Of a stretch of DNA of 64,000 nucleotides, positions 1 to 8,056 are shown in pieces. Source of the DNA: Bordetella parapertussis (GTDB lineage: Bacteria; Pseudomonadota; Gammaproteobacteria; Burkholderiales; Burkholderiaceae_B). The translations under genes were made by a program, and so were the position numbers. The notes under the pieces were generated by a model, which had not been told where the DNA came from, did no database searches, and saw only the letters and a program-made list of their open reading frames with translations. Positions within the stretch are counted from its first letter, which is position 1. Each line of letters starts with the position of its first letter. The stretch spans positions 186,001 through 250,000 of the forward strand of contig CAMBFI010000001.1 of the NCBI GenBank assembly GCA_945865935.1. The letters are read 5' to 3'.

Positions 1-1
1 A

Positions 2-1177
2 TCCCTGGTCGCCGGCATTGTCGTCTTGGTGTTTGGCTTTGTTGTCATTTTGTATTTTTCAGGAACCTTCACGGCCATGCATGAGAAATTGCATGGTGCT
101 TGGGCTGAGGAGGGGCAGGCGAGTGCCCAGAGCGCCGATTTTTTATCGGGCTTCAAAGAAATCAAAATGAATTCGGCGCGTGCGTTTGACATCAGCAACG
201 ACATCATCACGAGTTCGCGGCATGTGGCGGACGTGAAGGCCCAGACCTTTATCTATCTGTCTAATAGTTTTACCTCGATTCAGGTCATGATCTATGCCTT
301 GGTGGGCATGACCATTTTTATCATTCCGTCGATTTCTTCGGGGTTTCACACGAGTGTTGTGGCTGTTTCGACGACCGTACTATTCATTGCAGGTTCATTG
401 ACAGGGATAATTAGTGCGCTGCCGTTGCTCTCTCAAGCAAATACTGCGGCGGAGGAAGTTAATCGTTTCATGCAGCAGTTGGAAGACATTAAACTGCCGC
501 CCGTATCGCGCGACGACTATGTTGAGCAAGTCGTGCACAAAATTTCTGTGGAAAACGTAACCTATCGTTTCGATAGTAAAGCGGGGACGACCCCATTCAT
601 ATTAGGGCCCATTAGTTGCGATTTTGAGGCTGGAAAGGTTTATTTTGTACGAGGTGGTAATGGTTCTGGGAAAACGTCCTTCATTAGGATCTTGACAGGA
701 TTGATTGCGCCGGACTCCGGCCGCTTATTACTCAATGGTATTGAAATAAACGGCGCGCAGTCGCAGGCGTACAGAGATCTATTCTCTGCTATTTTCAGTG
801 ATTTTTATTTGTTTAAAAAGCTCTACGGAAATTATGAGGTTTCCGATGAAGAGGTGGACGTCTGGCTAAAGAAACTAGAGCTCCCAGAGCGCGTCAATTT
901 TGCCAGTCACGCTTTCACTGATTTAAATTTATCGACTGGGCAAAAGAAACGTATTGCCTTAATTGTGTCGATACTTGAAAAGCGCCCTATCATTATTCTT
1001 GACGAATGGGCATCCGACCAAGATCCAGAGTTCCGAAAGTTTTTCTACGAAAAGATTATTCCTGAGTTACGGGCGATGAATAAAATCGTCATTGCGATTA
1101 CCCACGATGATCACTATTTTCATGGAGCTGATCATCTGTTGTTTATCGAGAATGGCAAACTTCGGAAGTTCGATTAA
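2..1177 (+). CDS. Cyclic-peptide-type ABC exporter, C-terminal part (5' end outside window)
   Basis: The reading frame is open to the left edge, so only the end of the gene is present. The visible part has the last membrane helices (about nt 2-60 and 280-430) and then a full ATPase domain. Walker A (GGNGSGKTS) is near nt 650-680, the signature is LSTGQKKR near 930-950, and Walker B continues as LDEWASDQDPEF near 990-1030. The DEWASDQDPEF form is typical of the PvdE/SyrD cyclic peptide transporter family, in which a fused membrane-ATPase protein exports peptides or siderophore precursors across the inner membrane. This is family knowledge; the substrate is unknown. The gene is followed 15 nt later by a band-7 gene. 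The type II thioesterase at 4846-5601 fits a nonribosomal peptide locus lying to the left. Confidence 0.82.
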   Translation, partial: SLVAGIVVLVFGFVVILYFSGTFTAMHEKLHGAWAEEGQASAQSADFLSGFKEIKMNSARAFDISNDIITSSRHVADVKAQTFIYLSNSFTSIQVMIYALVGMTIFIIPSISSGFHTSVVAVSTTVLFIAGSLTGIISALPLLSQANTAAEEVNRFMQQLEDIKLPPVSRDDYVEQVVHKISVENVTYRFDSKAGTTPFILGPISCDFEAGKVYFVRGGNGSGKTSFIRILTGLIAPDSGRLLLNGIEINGAQSQAYRDLFSAIFSDFYLFKKLYGNYEVSDEEVDVWLKKLELPERVNFASHAFTDLNLSTGQKKRIALIVSILEKRPIIILDEWASDQDPEFRKFFYEKIIPELRAMNKIVIAITHDDHYFHGADHLLFIENGKLRKFD

Positions 1178-1192
1178 CGTGGTGGCTAAAAA

Positions 1193-2107
1193 ATGACGAA
1201 TCGACTTTTTTCTTATTTTTCAAATTTGTTCGGTGACTATGTGGAGTTTTTGCGTAAGCACGCGGTGACAATCATCGTGATATTTTTGATCGCGATAAGC
1301 ACGCTGGTGATGGTCTGGCCTTACTCTGTGCATATAATTCCCGCAGGACAACTAGGCATCCTATATAAAAGGTTTGCGGGCGGTACGGATCTCGATAATG
1401 TGTATCGCGAGGGGCTGACGCTGACCTTCCCTTGGAACCAAATGACGATCTATAACGCTCAGGTTCAGCAGAGAACGACAAATATTGAGGTACTCACCTC
1501 TGATCGGTTGAAGTCGAAGATGACCATTTCGTTTCAATACACGGTGTACCCCTTTAACCTGGGCCTTCTGCATAAATATATTGGTCCAGATTATTACGAA
1601 AAAATTATTCTTCCGATGATTGAGTCGGCGGCGCGAGAATCCGTTGTGAACTACTCTTCGGTCGACGCGTTCACAAAAGACATCAAAAAAGTTACTCAGA
1701 CGATTTCTTTAGATACGAGCAACATGATTCTGAGTAAGATCAATCCGACGGGGCTGACAGACGTACGGTTGCTGACAATTAGTGATGTGCAAGTCATCAA
1801 GTTTAGCTACCCCCCTGAGCTTGAGATGGCCCTGCAAAACAAGGCGGTTGAGCTTGTGAAGTCCGAGGCGTATCAATATCGGCTGGTCACCGAGCGCTTG
1901 GAGGCAGAGCGTAAGCGTATTGAGGCTAGTGGAATTAAAGACTTCCAGTCGATCGCCGATAGTGCGCTGACCGAAAATTATCTGCGTTATAAGGGGATTG
2001 AGGCAAGCGCGTTGCTGGCGGCTTCACCGAATAGCAAAGTGCTTGTATTTGGCTCAGGCTCATCTGGGCTACCACTCATTATGGGTGGCTCTGAGGTGTT
2101 GAAATAA
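1193..2107 (+). CDS. SPFH/band-7 domain membrane protein (prohibitin-like)
   Basis: A 304-residue protein with one N-terminal membrane segment at about residues 22-45. The segment is followed by IIPAGQLGILYKRF and a band-7 domain (about 50-230), then a charged helical stretch (VTERLEAERKRIEASGIKDFQ) typical of prohibitin/HflK-type proteins. Such proteins form membrane-anchored oligomers that organise microdomains or regulate proteases. No specific partner such as FtsH or NfeD lies beside it. It starts 15 nt after the exporter gene on the same strand, so co-transcription is likely, and it may scaffold the exporter, but that is inference. The start is the ATG at 1193; the next stretch after its stop is convergent with the gene at 2140. 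Confidence 0.8.
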   Translation: MTNRLFSYFSNLFGDYVEFLRKHAVTIIVIFLIAISTLVMVWPYSVHIIPAGQLGILYKRFAGGTDLDNVYREGLTLTFPWNQMTIYNAQVQQRTTNIEVLTSDRLKSKMTISFQYTVYPFNLGLLHKYIGPDYYEKIILPMIESAARESVVNYSSVDAFTKDIKKVTQTISLDTSNMILSKINPTGLTDVRLLTISDVQVIKFSYPPELEMALQNKAVELVKSEAYQYRLVTERLEAERKRIEASGIKDFQSIADSALTENYLRYKGIEASALLAASPNSKVLVFGSGSSGLPLIMGGSEVLK

Positions 2108-2139
2108 ACACCTAATGACCGGCATCACGGAAACAGCTT

Positions 2140-3015
2140 CTAGTCGTCCGTCTTGATATACATGTTACGAGCGTCATCAAACAGGATGTCGATGCCAAAG
2201 CCATTCGATATATTTGTTTTGATCGTGAGTGTTTTGTCTAATAGAAAGCTTTCGTAGGCCCAACCCGTCGGCTTGTTGAGCAAGGGGCCCAAATAGGCAA
2301 GCATGTCTTCTTTGGCGTGTTTAATCACTTGTGTGGTGTAAGCAAACATCACGTAGCGATCCCCGTTGGGTGCCACCAGTCGATGTACAGGTCTTCCGAT
2401 ATTCCAGATGTACTGAATTTGGCTCTGTAACTTAAATGGCCTGTACTCAGTCGAACTCAAGCCAACGACGCCTAGGTCTGCGCTCTGCACAAGCTCAGTT
2501 ATGGTGATGTCGACAAAACCGATAGCGCTGAAATTTAGATTTCCAAGGCGAATAAAGGGATTGGGAACTGTCGCTAAGTTGACGTCCATGAGGTAATGGT
2601 GTGCTCCGCCACGTATGATGGCGATTGGTTGCTGTACGGCCCGCAGTTGAGCCTTGATGGAGGCTTGCGTCAAGTTTTCATAAGTCGCTTCATCACAATT
2701 TGATGCCATTCCCATTGTTGAGTAAACGGTGACCCGCACGCCTAGCGCAGAGAAGCTGGGGCTGCCAGCGTAAACCGTGCAGATAAGGCCGGTTTTAGAT
2801 ATCGCATTAGTTTTCGATACGACTGGGGTCGGTGGCTTAGCGGCCGGTGCGCGTGCCGGGGGTAAGGCTCCAGGTGTTAGAGCCGGTTCAGGGGCGGTGT
2901 TGCCAGGCTTGGGTTGAGCCTGGAGGGGAGTCAAGGCGAACGCCAAATAAAGAATCAGAAAAACACTGAAGAATTTCATCACCACTACCATTTTGTGAGG
3001 TTGTGTCAGGATCAA
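2140..3015 (-). CDS. Secreted protein of unknown function with Pro-rich linker
   Basis: I do not recognise the family. The protein has a hydrophobic signal peptide (MKFFSVFLILYLAFALTPLQA) ending at a probable AQA cleavage point. It is followed by about 40 residues rich in Pro and Ala, then a folded domain of about 200 residues with no enzyme motif I can name. Start choice is open. The longest frame begins at a TTG at 3015 with AGGA about 10 nt upstream. An ATG at 2979 begins exactly at MKFF and makes the better signal peptide. It is convergent with the band-7 gene and divergent from the small membrane protein at 3227. It could be a periplasmic accessory of the neighbouring export locus. Confidence 0.55.
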   Translation of the reverse strand: MILTQPHKMVVVMKFFSVFLILYLAFALTPLQAQPKPGNTAPEPALTPGALPPARAPAAKPPTPVVSKTNAISKTGLICTVYAGSPSFSALGVRVTVYSTMGMASNCDEATYENLTQASIKAQLRAVQQPIAIIRGGAHHYLMDVNLATVPNPFIRLGNLNFSAIGFVDITITELVQSADLGVVGLSSTEYRPFKLQSQIQYIWNIGRPVHRLVAPNGDRYVMFAYTTQVIKHAKEDMLAYLGPLLNKPTGWAYESFLLDKTLTIKTNISNGFGIDILFDDARNMYIKTDD

Positions 3016-3226
3016 GGGTGTTTTTTCCTAAAAAGCTGTCGATAAGTTGATTCTGATTATGTATGATAGTCCTGTAAAATGCTAGTGGAAGTCCTCGCAC
3101 GATCGCACAACATGCCGCGCAAGTCGTGCGTTTCTTAATGGTTGTTTCATGTTTCGTCGTGTAGTGTGATGTGCACAGACATGAAAATATGTTTCTCCAG
3201 TTGATTGTCCGTCCTAGGAGTCTAAA

Positions 3227-3436
3227 GTGACTACTTTTGTTGTAATAAAAATTCTAGTCGTTGGGGCCTTGTTAGGCGGTTTTGTGATGTTTTCTATATT
3301 CCGCCGCAAGCAAAATCACGCAGACGGTAAACCCGTCGGCCTCATTGGGACGCTGGTAGGTTTCACGGTTCGTGTGTTATTGATTGGTGTGGTGGCTTTC
3401 TCGGCCTTTTGGTTTGTGACCAAATTCATGGCGTGA
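3227..3436 (+). CDS. Small membrane protein, two helices
   Basis: A 69-residue protein with two hydrophobic segments, about residues 4-24 (VVIKILVVGALLGGFVMFSIF) and 43-66 (VGFTVRVLLIGVVAFSAFWFV). They are joined by a short basic loop (RRKQNHADGKP). The start is GTG at 3227, set by AGGAG about 8 nt upstream. It lies 46 nt before the lipoprotein gene at 3483 in the same direction, so the two are probably transcribed together. No family recognised. The clear ribosome binding site and amphipathic layout argue that it is a real gene. Confidence 0.55.
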   Translation: MTTFVVIKILVVGALLGGFVMFSIFRRKQNHADGKPVGLIGTLVGFTVRVLLIGVVAFSAFWFVTKFMA

Positions 3437-3482
3437 TAGCGTGCCTGCTATCTGTGCCCAGTTCCCCTCAGGAGTGCTTTTG

Positions 3483-4787
3483 ATGCGTAGTGTTTCGATG
3501 TTATTTTTGGCCGCGTTGTCGGCCGTGATCAGCGGTTGCGGTTCGACGAATTCAACGACCTTCCGAAGCATGTCGGACGCTTACCGAGAAGTGGTAGAGA
3601 CTTATAGCAACGATAACATTCTGATCAATATTGCACGTGCGTCCCAAAAGATGCCGGTGAGTTTTTTAGATATCCCTTCGATCATGGGCACGGGTAACGT
3701 TTCTGCGACTGCAGGGCTGTCGGCAACCGTTTACTCAGCCAATCCAGGGTCGTTTGGCGGGTTTCTTCAGCCCTACAGTGGTGCTCTTGGTCTAGCCACC
3801 TACGTACCCTCTGCAACTCTGAACGTCAGTGGAGGCTACACCTTCACCCAGTCCTCACTTGATAATGCAACCTTCATGCGTCCGTTCTTGTTGGACGTAA
3901 AGCCTGAGATCGTCGGTTACCTTTCTTCTAATCAGGCGGCGCCCAAATCGATTCTGTACTCTTTATTAATACGTTCGGTTGACATTGTCAATGATCAAAG
4001 GGAGGTGGTGACGAGCTTTGTGAATGACCCCTCGTCTAAGGATTATCTCCGCTTCCAACGTGCACTGTACATTATGGTCGCTGCAGGCCTGACTGCGGAG
4101 CCGACATTTGTGAAAATGCCGATGTCGCCAATCATGGATGAGGCAACGGCACGCGCTTCGTTCGGGATGTTGACGGCCGCGCTGGCTGTTGGCGTCACAC
4201 TGGACGAGGTGAGCCAACCCGGCCGTCCTAAGCAGTTCAGACTTATAAAGTTGATGCCTGATTGGCGCATGTGTTTAAACAAAACTGATGGCGAAGCCCT
4301 CTTTGGTAAGTCGCTCTCTCCTGAGAACTACTGTACACAGTCATTTAAGTCGAATACTGCCAAGCGTACGGCTACGGAGCTTCGTACTTTATTGGGAGAC
4401 GGATCGGATAACACGATGAAGAACCTGACGATCAAGGTGAATTTGCGTTCTACCCGAAACGTATTTGACTTTTTGGGTGATATCGTCGCGATGCAGAACG
4501 CTGACAATCCAAACATCGTGAAGATTTTTAATCCAGACTTATTGAATGCTTCGGATGATGCAAAGGTGTCAGACTTTCCTCCTGTGCCGCTATTCGTGAT
4601 GCAAAAAAATAAGAGTGCAGGCAAACCGTTGACGTCATTGAGTTATCGCGGTGATACCTACACAATACCTGATCACGCGACATCAGAAAGTTTCACGAAG
4701 GACGTGATCGTTTTACTTTCTCAGTTGCTGACACTTAATAAGATTGCGGGTTCCATTCCACCCTCGCCGTCGGTCCTGGTAAAGTAA
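3483..4787 (+). CDS. Lipoprotein of unknown function, paralogue of the gene at 40960-42198
   Basis: The start is the ATG at 3483, preceded by AGGAG with 8 nt spacing. It gives a lipoprotein signal peptide (MRSVSMLFLAALSAVISGC) with a lipobox ending at Cys19. The mature part of about 415 residues has a Gly/Ser-rich stretch (about residues 70-120). Three blocks are also found almost unchanged in the protein at 40960-42198. They are an N-terminal block (NILINIARASQKMPVSFLDIP), LRSTRNVFDFLG in the last third, and a C-terminal tail (LLTLNKIAGSIPPSPSVLVK). I do not recognise the family or a catalytic motif. It is expected in the periplasm, anchored to a membrane. A strong terminator follows at 4805-4837. 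Confidence 0.7.
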   Translation: MRSVSMLFLAALSAVISGCGSTNSTTFRSMSDAYREVVETYSNDNILINIARASQKMPVSFLDIPSIMGTGNVSATAGLSATVYSANPGSFGGFLQPYSGALGLATYVPSATLNVSGGYTFTQSSLDNATFMRPFLLDVKPEIVGYLSSNQAAPKSILYSLLIRSVDIVNDQREVVTSFVNDPSSKDYLRFQRALYIMVAAGLTAEPTFVKMPMSPIMDEATARASFGMLTAALAVGVTLDEVSQPGRPKQFRLIKLMPDWRMCLNKTDGEALFGKSLSPENYCTQSFKSNTAKRTATELRTLLGDGSDNTMKNLTIKVNLRSTRNVFDFLGDIVAMQNADNPNIVKIFNPDLLNASDDAKVSDFPPVPLFVMQKNKSAGKPLTSLSYRGDTYTIPDHATSESFTKDVIVLLSQLLTLNKIAGSIPPSPSVLVK

Positions 4788-4804
4788 AGACCAGGATTAA
4801 TGAT

Positions 4805-4837
4805 AAAAAAAGCGGCCCTGTGGGCCGCTTTTTTTTG
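4805..4837. terminator. Bidirectional rho-independent terminator
   Basis: An 8-bp GC-rich stem (AGCGGCCC / GGGCCGCT, 4811-4818 and 4822-4829) with a TGT loop is flanked by A7 on the left and T8 on the right. It can therefore stop transcription from both sides. It sits between two convergent genes, the lipoprotein (+) and the thioesterase (-). Confidence 0.92.
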
Positions 4838-4845
4838 AGTAATTT

Positions 4846-5601
4846 CTAGCAAGGCGTTAATTTTTTTATAATGGCATCGTGCACATCACGCATGTGGCTT
4901 TGCAAAAAAAAATGTCCTCCAGAGAAAACCTGCACATCAACAGGTGCCTTACTCCTTAAGCTCCAAGAGTATGTGCTTTCCAGTAAGGTTTGAGTGTCTT
5001 GGCTGCCCGCAAACACGTGGATTGGGCACTGGATCAGTGTGTCATCTTTGAGTTTGTAGTGATCGCAGAGCCTAAAATCAGCCCGAATCGTGGGCAAGAT
5101 GAGTTCCATCATCTCTGCGTTGTTCAGTATCTCGTCAACAAACCCTCCATAGCCACGTATTCTTTCTATAAAGTCTGCATCAGACAAAGTGCTCATGGGA
5201 GTGCGTTGCAGCGGTAGATGCGCTGCGCGATGCGCGGCGAGAAACAACCGCTCCGGAGCGCGTATCCCAGCTAATTTTTCGACGCTGCGCGCGAGCTCAA
5301 AGGCCAGCAGTGCCCCCATGCTGTGTCCATAAAAAGCATAAGGTCGATCGAAGTAGGGGGGCAGGTGTGCTAACAGTGCGGCGACCAGGCCATCAATATC
5401 GTCCAGTGCCGGCTCAAGCAGACGGCTTTCTCTGCCTGGCAATTGAATGGCGCACACCTCTATATCTGGCCCAAGTGATCCTGCCCACTTTCTATATGCT
5501 GAAGCACCACCGCCCGCGTAGGGAAAACAAAATAAACGTTTTTTAGCGGTTGTGACAGCGGGGCGTGGAAGTGCAACCCATGCGTCCAGAGAGGATGCCA
5601 T
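4846..5601 (-). CDS. Type II thioesterase (alpha/beta hydrolase, GrsT/SrfAD-like)
   Basis: A 251-residue alpha/beta hydrolase with the usual length and layout of external thioesterases. These remove stalled or wrong acyl groups from nonribosomal peptide or polyketide carrier proteins. The start FCFPYAGGGASAYRKW and the nucleophile elbow GHSMG (Ser94) are characteristic. The acid is probably Asp202 (GSQD) and the base His230 (SGGH). Its nearest substrate-generating enzymes are not in the window. The truncated cyclic-peptide exporter at the left edge suggests that the synthetase genes lie to the left. The stop of the DUF697-like gene upstream (5605) is only 3 nt away, so these two form an operon. 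Confidence 0.88.
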   Translation of the reverse strand: MASSLDAWVALPRPAVTTAKKRLFCFPYAGGGASAYRKWAGSLGPDIEVCAIQLPGRESRLLEPALDDIDGLVAALLAHLPPYFDRPYAFYGHSMGALLAFELARSVEKLAGIRAPERLFLAAHRAAHLPLQRTPMSTLSDADFIERIRGYGGFVDEILNNAEMMELILPTIRADFRLCDHYKLKDDTLIQCPIHVFAGSQDTQTLLESTYSWSLRSKAPVDVQVFSGGHFFLQSHMRDVHDAIIKKLTPC

Positions 5602-5604
5602 GCG

Positions 5605-6180
5605 TTAAGTTGGTATAGGCTTTTTCTTGAAGAGTGTCTTGCCTTTTTTGAACTGATCCGAAAAGAATTGCTCGACCTCTTTAACCGACAGATCCGACAT
5701 CGCCAGATCTTTCTCAAAATGCTGAATAAATACTGCGCCAAGAGCGTACGTTGCACCATACGCGACGGCCGGTTGTGTTAGGGACGATAGCGTGCTGCCG
5801 ACAAGCGGAATATTGCGGATGAAGGAGTAGGCTAGGCTAGCGGAAACAAGGCCAGTCAGACTGCCGCCAAGTAGGCCAGAAATAATCGAACTCAAGGCCT
5901 CCCGTTCAAATTGCTGGTCGTAGATCTGGCATAAACTATGCACCATTTTGGCTTGTGCTGCGGATATTGTGAGCACGTCTACGACGGGAATCGGTACGAA
6001 GCCCGCGACCGTCGCCCACTGACACCAATGATGCACGGCTTGGTTTGCGTAGAGTCGTCTAAAATCTTTGTTTGTCGTGGGTAAGGTATGCTTTTGGACC
6101 GCAGAGTTCTCAACCAAAGCTTCATTGGCAAAAAGTTCAGTCGCTTGTGCGGCTTTGCAGGCAATCGGGTCGGTAGACAC
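5605..6180 (-). CDS. DUF697-like membrane-associated protein
   Basis: A 191-residue protein. The central part has the pattern of DUF697/YcjF C-terminal domains: WCQWATVAGFVPIPVVDVLTI followed by a Gln-containing helix (SAAQAKMVHSLCQIY) and two hydrophobic Gly/Ser-rich segments (about residues 100-160). A basic tail (KKGKTLFKKKPIPT) ends it. DUF697 proteins are often found near GTPases and tellurite-type stress genes; their biochemical role is unclear. It precedes the thioesterase gene by 3 nt, an unusual partner that suggests a role in the same peptide locus. The start at 6180 is divergent from the solute-binding gene at 6369. Confidence 0.62.
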   Translation of the reverse strand: MSTDPIACKAAQATELFANEALVENSAVQKHTLPTTNKDFRRLYANQAVHHWCQWATVAGFVPIPVVDVLTISAAQAKMVHSLCQIYDQQFEREALSSIISGLLGGSLTGLVSASLAYSFIRNIPLVGSTLSSLTQPAVAYGATYALGAVFIQHFEKDLAMSDLSVKEVEQFFSDQFKKGKTLFKKKPIPT

Positions 6181-6368
6181 AGGGCAGGACTCTTTGTTTT
6201 AAATGATGCTCCAGTATAGATCTTTGTGATAAGGTGGTGCAATCGTGAATGAACTGCTTCGCGTGTTAAGACCTCACATGACCTCGCAATCTTTGCGATC
6301 GTCAGATGTCATAGAGACTATTCGTGTATCGTATGTGCGTATCTGAATTTGGTAAATTGCGCTCTCAG

Positions 6369-7274
6369 ATGAAAAAATTAAAAGTCTTTTTTATCCTATT
6401 GACTAGCTTGTTTGTGGGGTCTGCTTGGGCGCAGACCTGCGATTCAGTTTCCGTCTCGGGACCGATCGGCGATGCACCTGCCTCTTGGGTGCTCGATGAC
6501 CAACTCATCGGGGCTGGAATCGAGTTGGCGCAGAACACACTCAAGGCCGCAGGGGTTAATAATGTTAAGATTGTGCGGTATGCGTCTTGGGCGGAGGCGC
6601 TCGCTGCGACTCGTTCAGGCGAGCTAGATATGATCATTTCTGCTGGATGGTCGTTAGACCGATCGCGCTACTTGTCTTATGTTTACCCCTCTTATGCATA
6701 CCAGTTTTTGTATGTGGTTGTTCGTAGAGGCGAAACATTCGCGCTGAATCAATACGCAGATTTAAAAGGAAGAAGGGGTGTAGCAGGGACGGGCTTGACC
6801 TTTGGTAATAGCGCTTTCGGCCTGTTTGCCGATAATGAATTGCAGTTAGCGCGGTCGCCTAGTCTTGGAGAATCTTTTCGGCGTTTATTGAACGGAGAGG
6901 TAGACTTTATTCTTGCTTACCAGGACGCTGTATATTCTGAGATATATCGTCGCGACCTGGGTGACAAGGTGCAAATTCTCTCGACTTATCCGTTTAGGAT
7001 CGATACTTTTTTTGCTTTCTCCAAACGCTCTAAATGTGCGTCCGTTTTGATGGATAAGGTTGGAGCTGAAATCAAAAAAGCAAGCAAGACGAATCAGTAT
7101 TTTCTATTTATGAACAAGTACCGCACCATTTTTAATGAAACTCAGAGTGCTCCGGCAGTGCCCTTTGCACCGCCTCCAGCAACACCCGCTGCCGCAACAC
7201 CCGCTGCCGCAACACCACCTGCCGCAACACCCGCTGCCGCAGCACCACCTGCCGCAACACCCCCAGCGAAATAG
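6369..7274 (+). CDS. Periplasmic solute-binding protein, family 3 type, with repeat-encoded Ala/Pro tail
   Basis: A secreted binding protein of the polar amino acid type (SBP_bac_3). The signal peptide MKKLKVFFILLTSLFVGSAWA is followed by a mature domain with the bilobal pattern. WAEALAATRSGELDMIISAG is near the N-lobe and LADLKGRRGVAGTG-like and NGEVDFILAYQDA segments follow. Cys39-type residues (TCDS near the mature start and SKCASV near the end) may form a disulfide. The last about 45 residues are a low-complexity Ala/Thr/Pro tail encoded by a 15-bp tandem repeat, which is unusual for this family. The start at 6369 is chosen for the signal peptide; a GTG at 6324 is in frame. It is first in a five-gene same-strand unit ending at 11822. 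Confidence 0.72.
   Translation: MKKLKVFFILLTSLFVGSAWAQTCDSVSVSGPIGDAPASWVLDDQLIGAGIELAQNTLKAAGVNNVKIVRYASWAEALAATRSGELDMIISAGWSLDRSRYLSYVYPSYAYQFLYVVVRRGETFALNQYADLKGRRGVAGTGLTFGNSAFGLFADNELQLARSPSLGESFRRLLNGEVDFILAYQDAVYSEIYRRDLGDKVQILSTYPFRIDTFFAFSKRSKCASVLMDKVGAEIKKASKTNQYFLFMNKYRTIFNETQSAPAVPFAPPPATPAAATPAAATPPAATPAAAAPPAATPPAK
7179..7268. repeat. 15-bp tandem repeat encoding Ala-Thr-Pro-Ala-Ala units
   Basis: Six successive 15-nt units start at 7179, 7194, 7209, 7224, 7239 and 7254. Units 1, 2 and 4 are identical (GCAACACCCGCTGCC). Units 3 and 5 carry ACC instead of CCG in the middle, and the last is diverged. The array lies at the 3' end of the solute-binding gene. Because the unit is a multiple of three, copy-number changes would only lengthen or shorten the tail. 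Confidence 0.93.
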
Positions 7275-7372
7275 CATGCGTCGCTTGCGTGCCGTTGAGA
7301 GGTCTTTCTTTAAATAAGACAGGGTGCCTGTGTTACCGTACGATCGAGCAAAACCTGAGCATCGCGCGCGCC

Positions 7373-8056
7373 ATGAAAAACCCTTCGGCATACTGTCCTA
7401 GCGAATACACGGCTATGCTGATTCAGCAGATCAGGCAGTATGGGTCGGACATTAGGGGTAAGAATGCCTTAGAAATTGGCTGCGGAGGCGGCGTTGTGAT
7501 GGCGGCGCTGGCAAGAGAGGGCGCCAAGCGAGTTTGCGGCGTTGACATCGAAGCCGACGCGATCACTGCGAGCGCAAAAACCTTAAGTGACGCAGGATAT
7601 TTGGACATAGCAGAGCTACACCAAGGCGACATGTGGGCAGCGATTCCCGATCGCATCTTTGATGTTGTGGTTGCTAATTTGCCTCAAGCGCCCTTGGAAA
7701 AACCAACGTTGGATGGTCGCCGTTTGACTTGGAACTTTGGCGGTCTCAACGGACGCCTATTACTGGACCAGTTTCTACACGGAGTGGGTGCCCATTTAGC
7801 TGCGGATGGTTGGGGGTTGATCACCCACTTTGATCCTATCGACGTCGATAAGACGCTTGAAATTCTCAATGCTGCCGGGTTCAAGGCAAGCGTTGTCATG
7901 ACACGGTTGCTGACCTACTCTGAAGAGCGCTTGAATAACCTTGTGCCGCACGTCGTGGCCAGTAAAATCGGTAAGTCAATTATCTCGTACGGTGAGTATG
8001 TCTTTTCCGAGGTTCATATCGTGGAGTTCCGACGTGCGCGAAGTAGTCTTGTATAA
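7373..8056 (+). CDS. Class I SAM-dependent methyltransferase
   Basis: The Rossmann-type methyltransferase pattern is clear. Motif I is NALEIGCGGGVV, the acidic end of strand 2 is VCGVDIEADAI, and motif IV reads DVVVANLPQAPLEKP. The NLPQ motif resembles the NPPY loop of PrmC/RlmG-type N-methyltransferases, so amino or amide nitrogen is a possible target, but the substrate is unknown. The best start is uncertain: ATG at 7373 gives 227 residues, and a GTG at 7289 would add 28 poorly conserved-looking residues. The gene sits between two solute-binding-protein genes. Its 3' end overlaps the next gene by 23 nt, so translation is coupled. Confidence 0.75.
   Translation: MKNPSAYCPSEYTAMLIQQIRQYGSDIRGKNALEIGCGGGVVMAALAREGAKRVCGVDIEADAITASAKTLSDAGYLDIAELHQGDMWAAIPDRIFDVVVANLPQAPLEKPTLDGRRLTWNFGGLNGRLLLDQFLHGVGAHLAADGWGLITHFDPIDVDKTLEILNAAGFKASVVMTRLLTYSEERLNNLVPHVVASKIGKSIISYGEYVFSEVHIVEFRRARSSLV

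Noticed and set aside
3096-3130. CGCACGA / TCGTGCG inverted repeat followed by TTTCTT
   Set aside because: The 7-bp stem with a 21-nt loop lies upstream of both divergent genes, where a terminator is not expected, and is too weak to call.
7179-7268. Short regular repeats that might suggest a CRISPR array
   Set aside because: Units are contiguous 15-mers without spacers and lie in frame in a coding region, so this is a tandem repeat.
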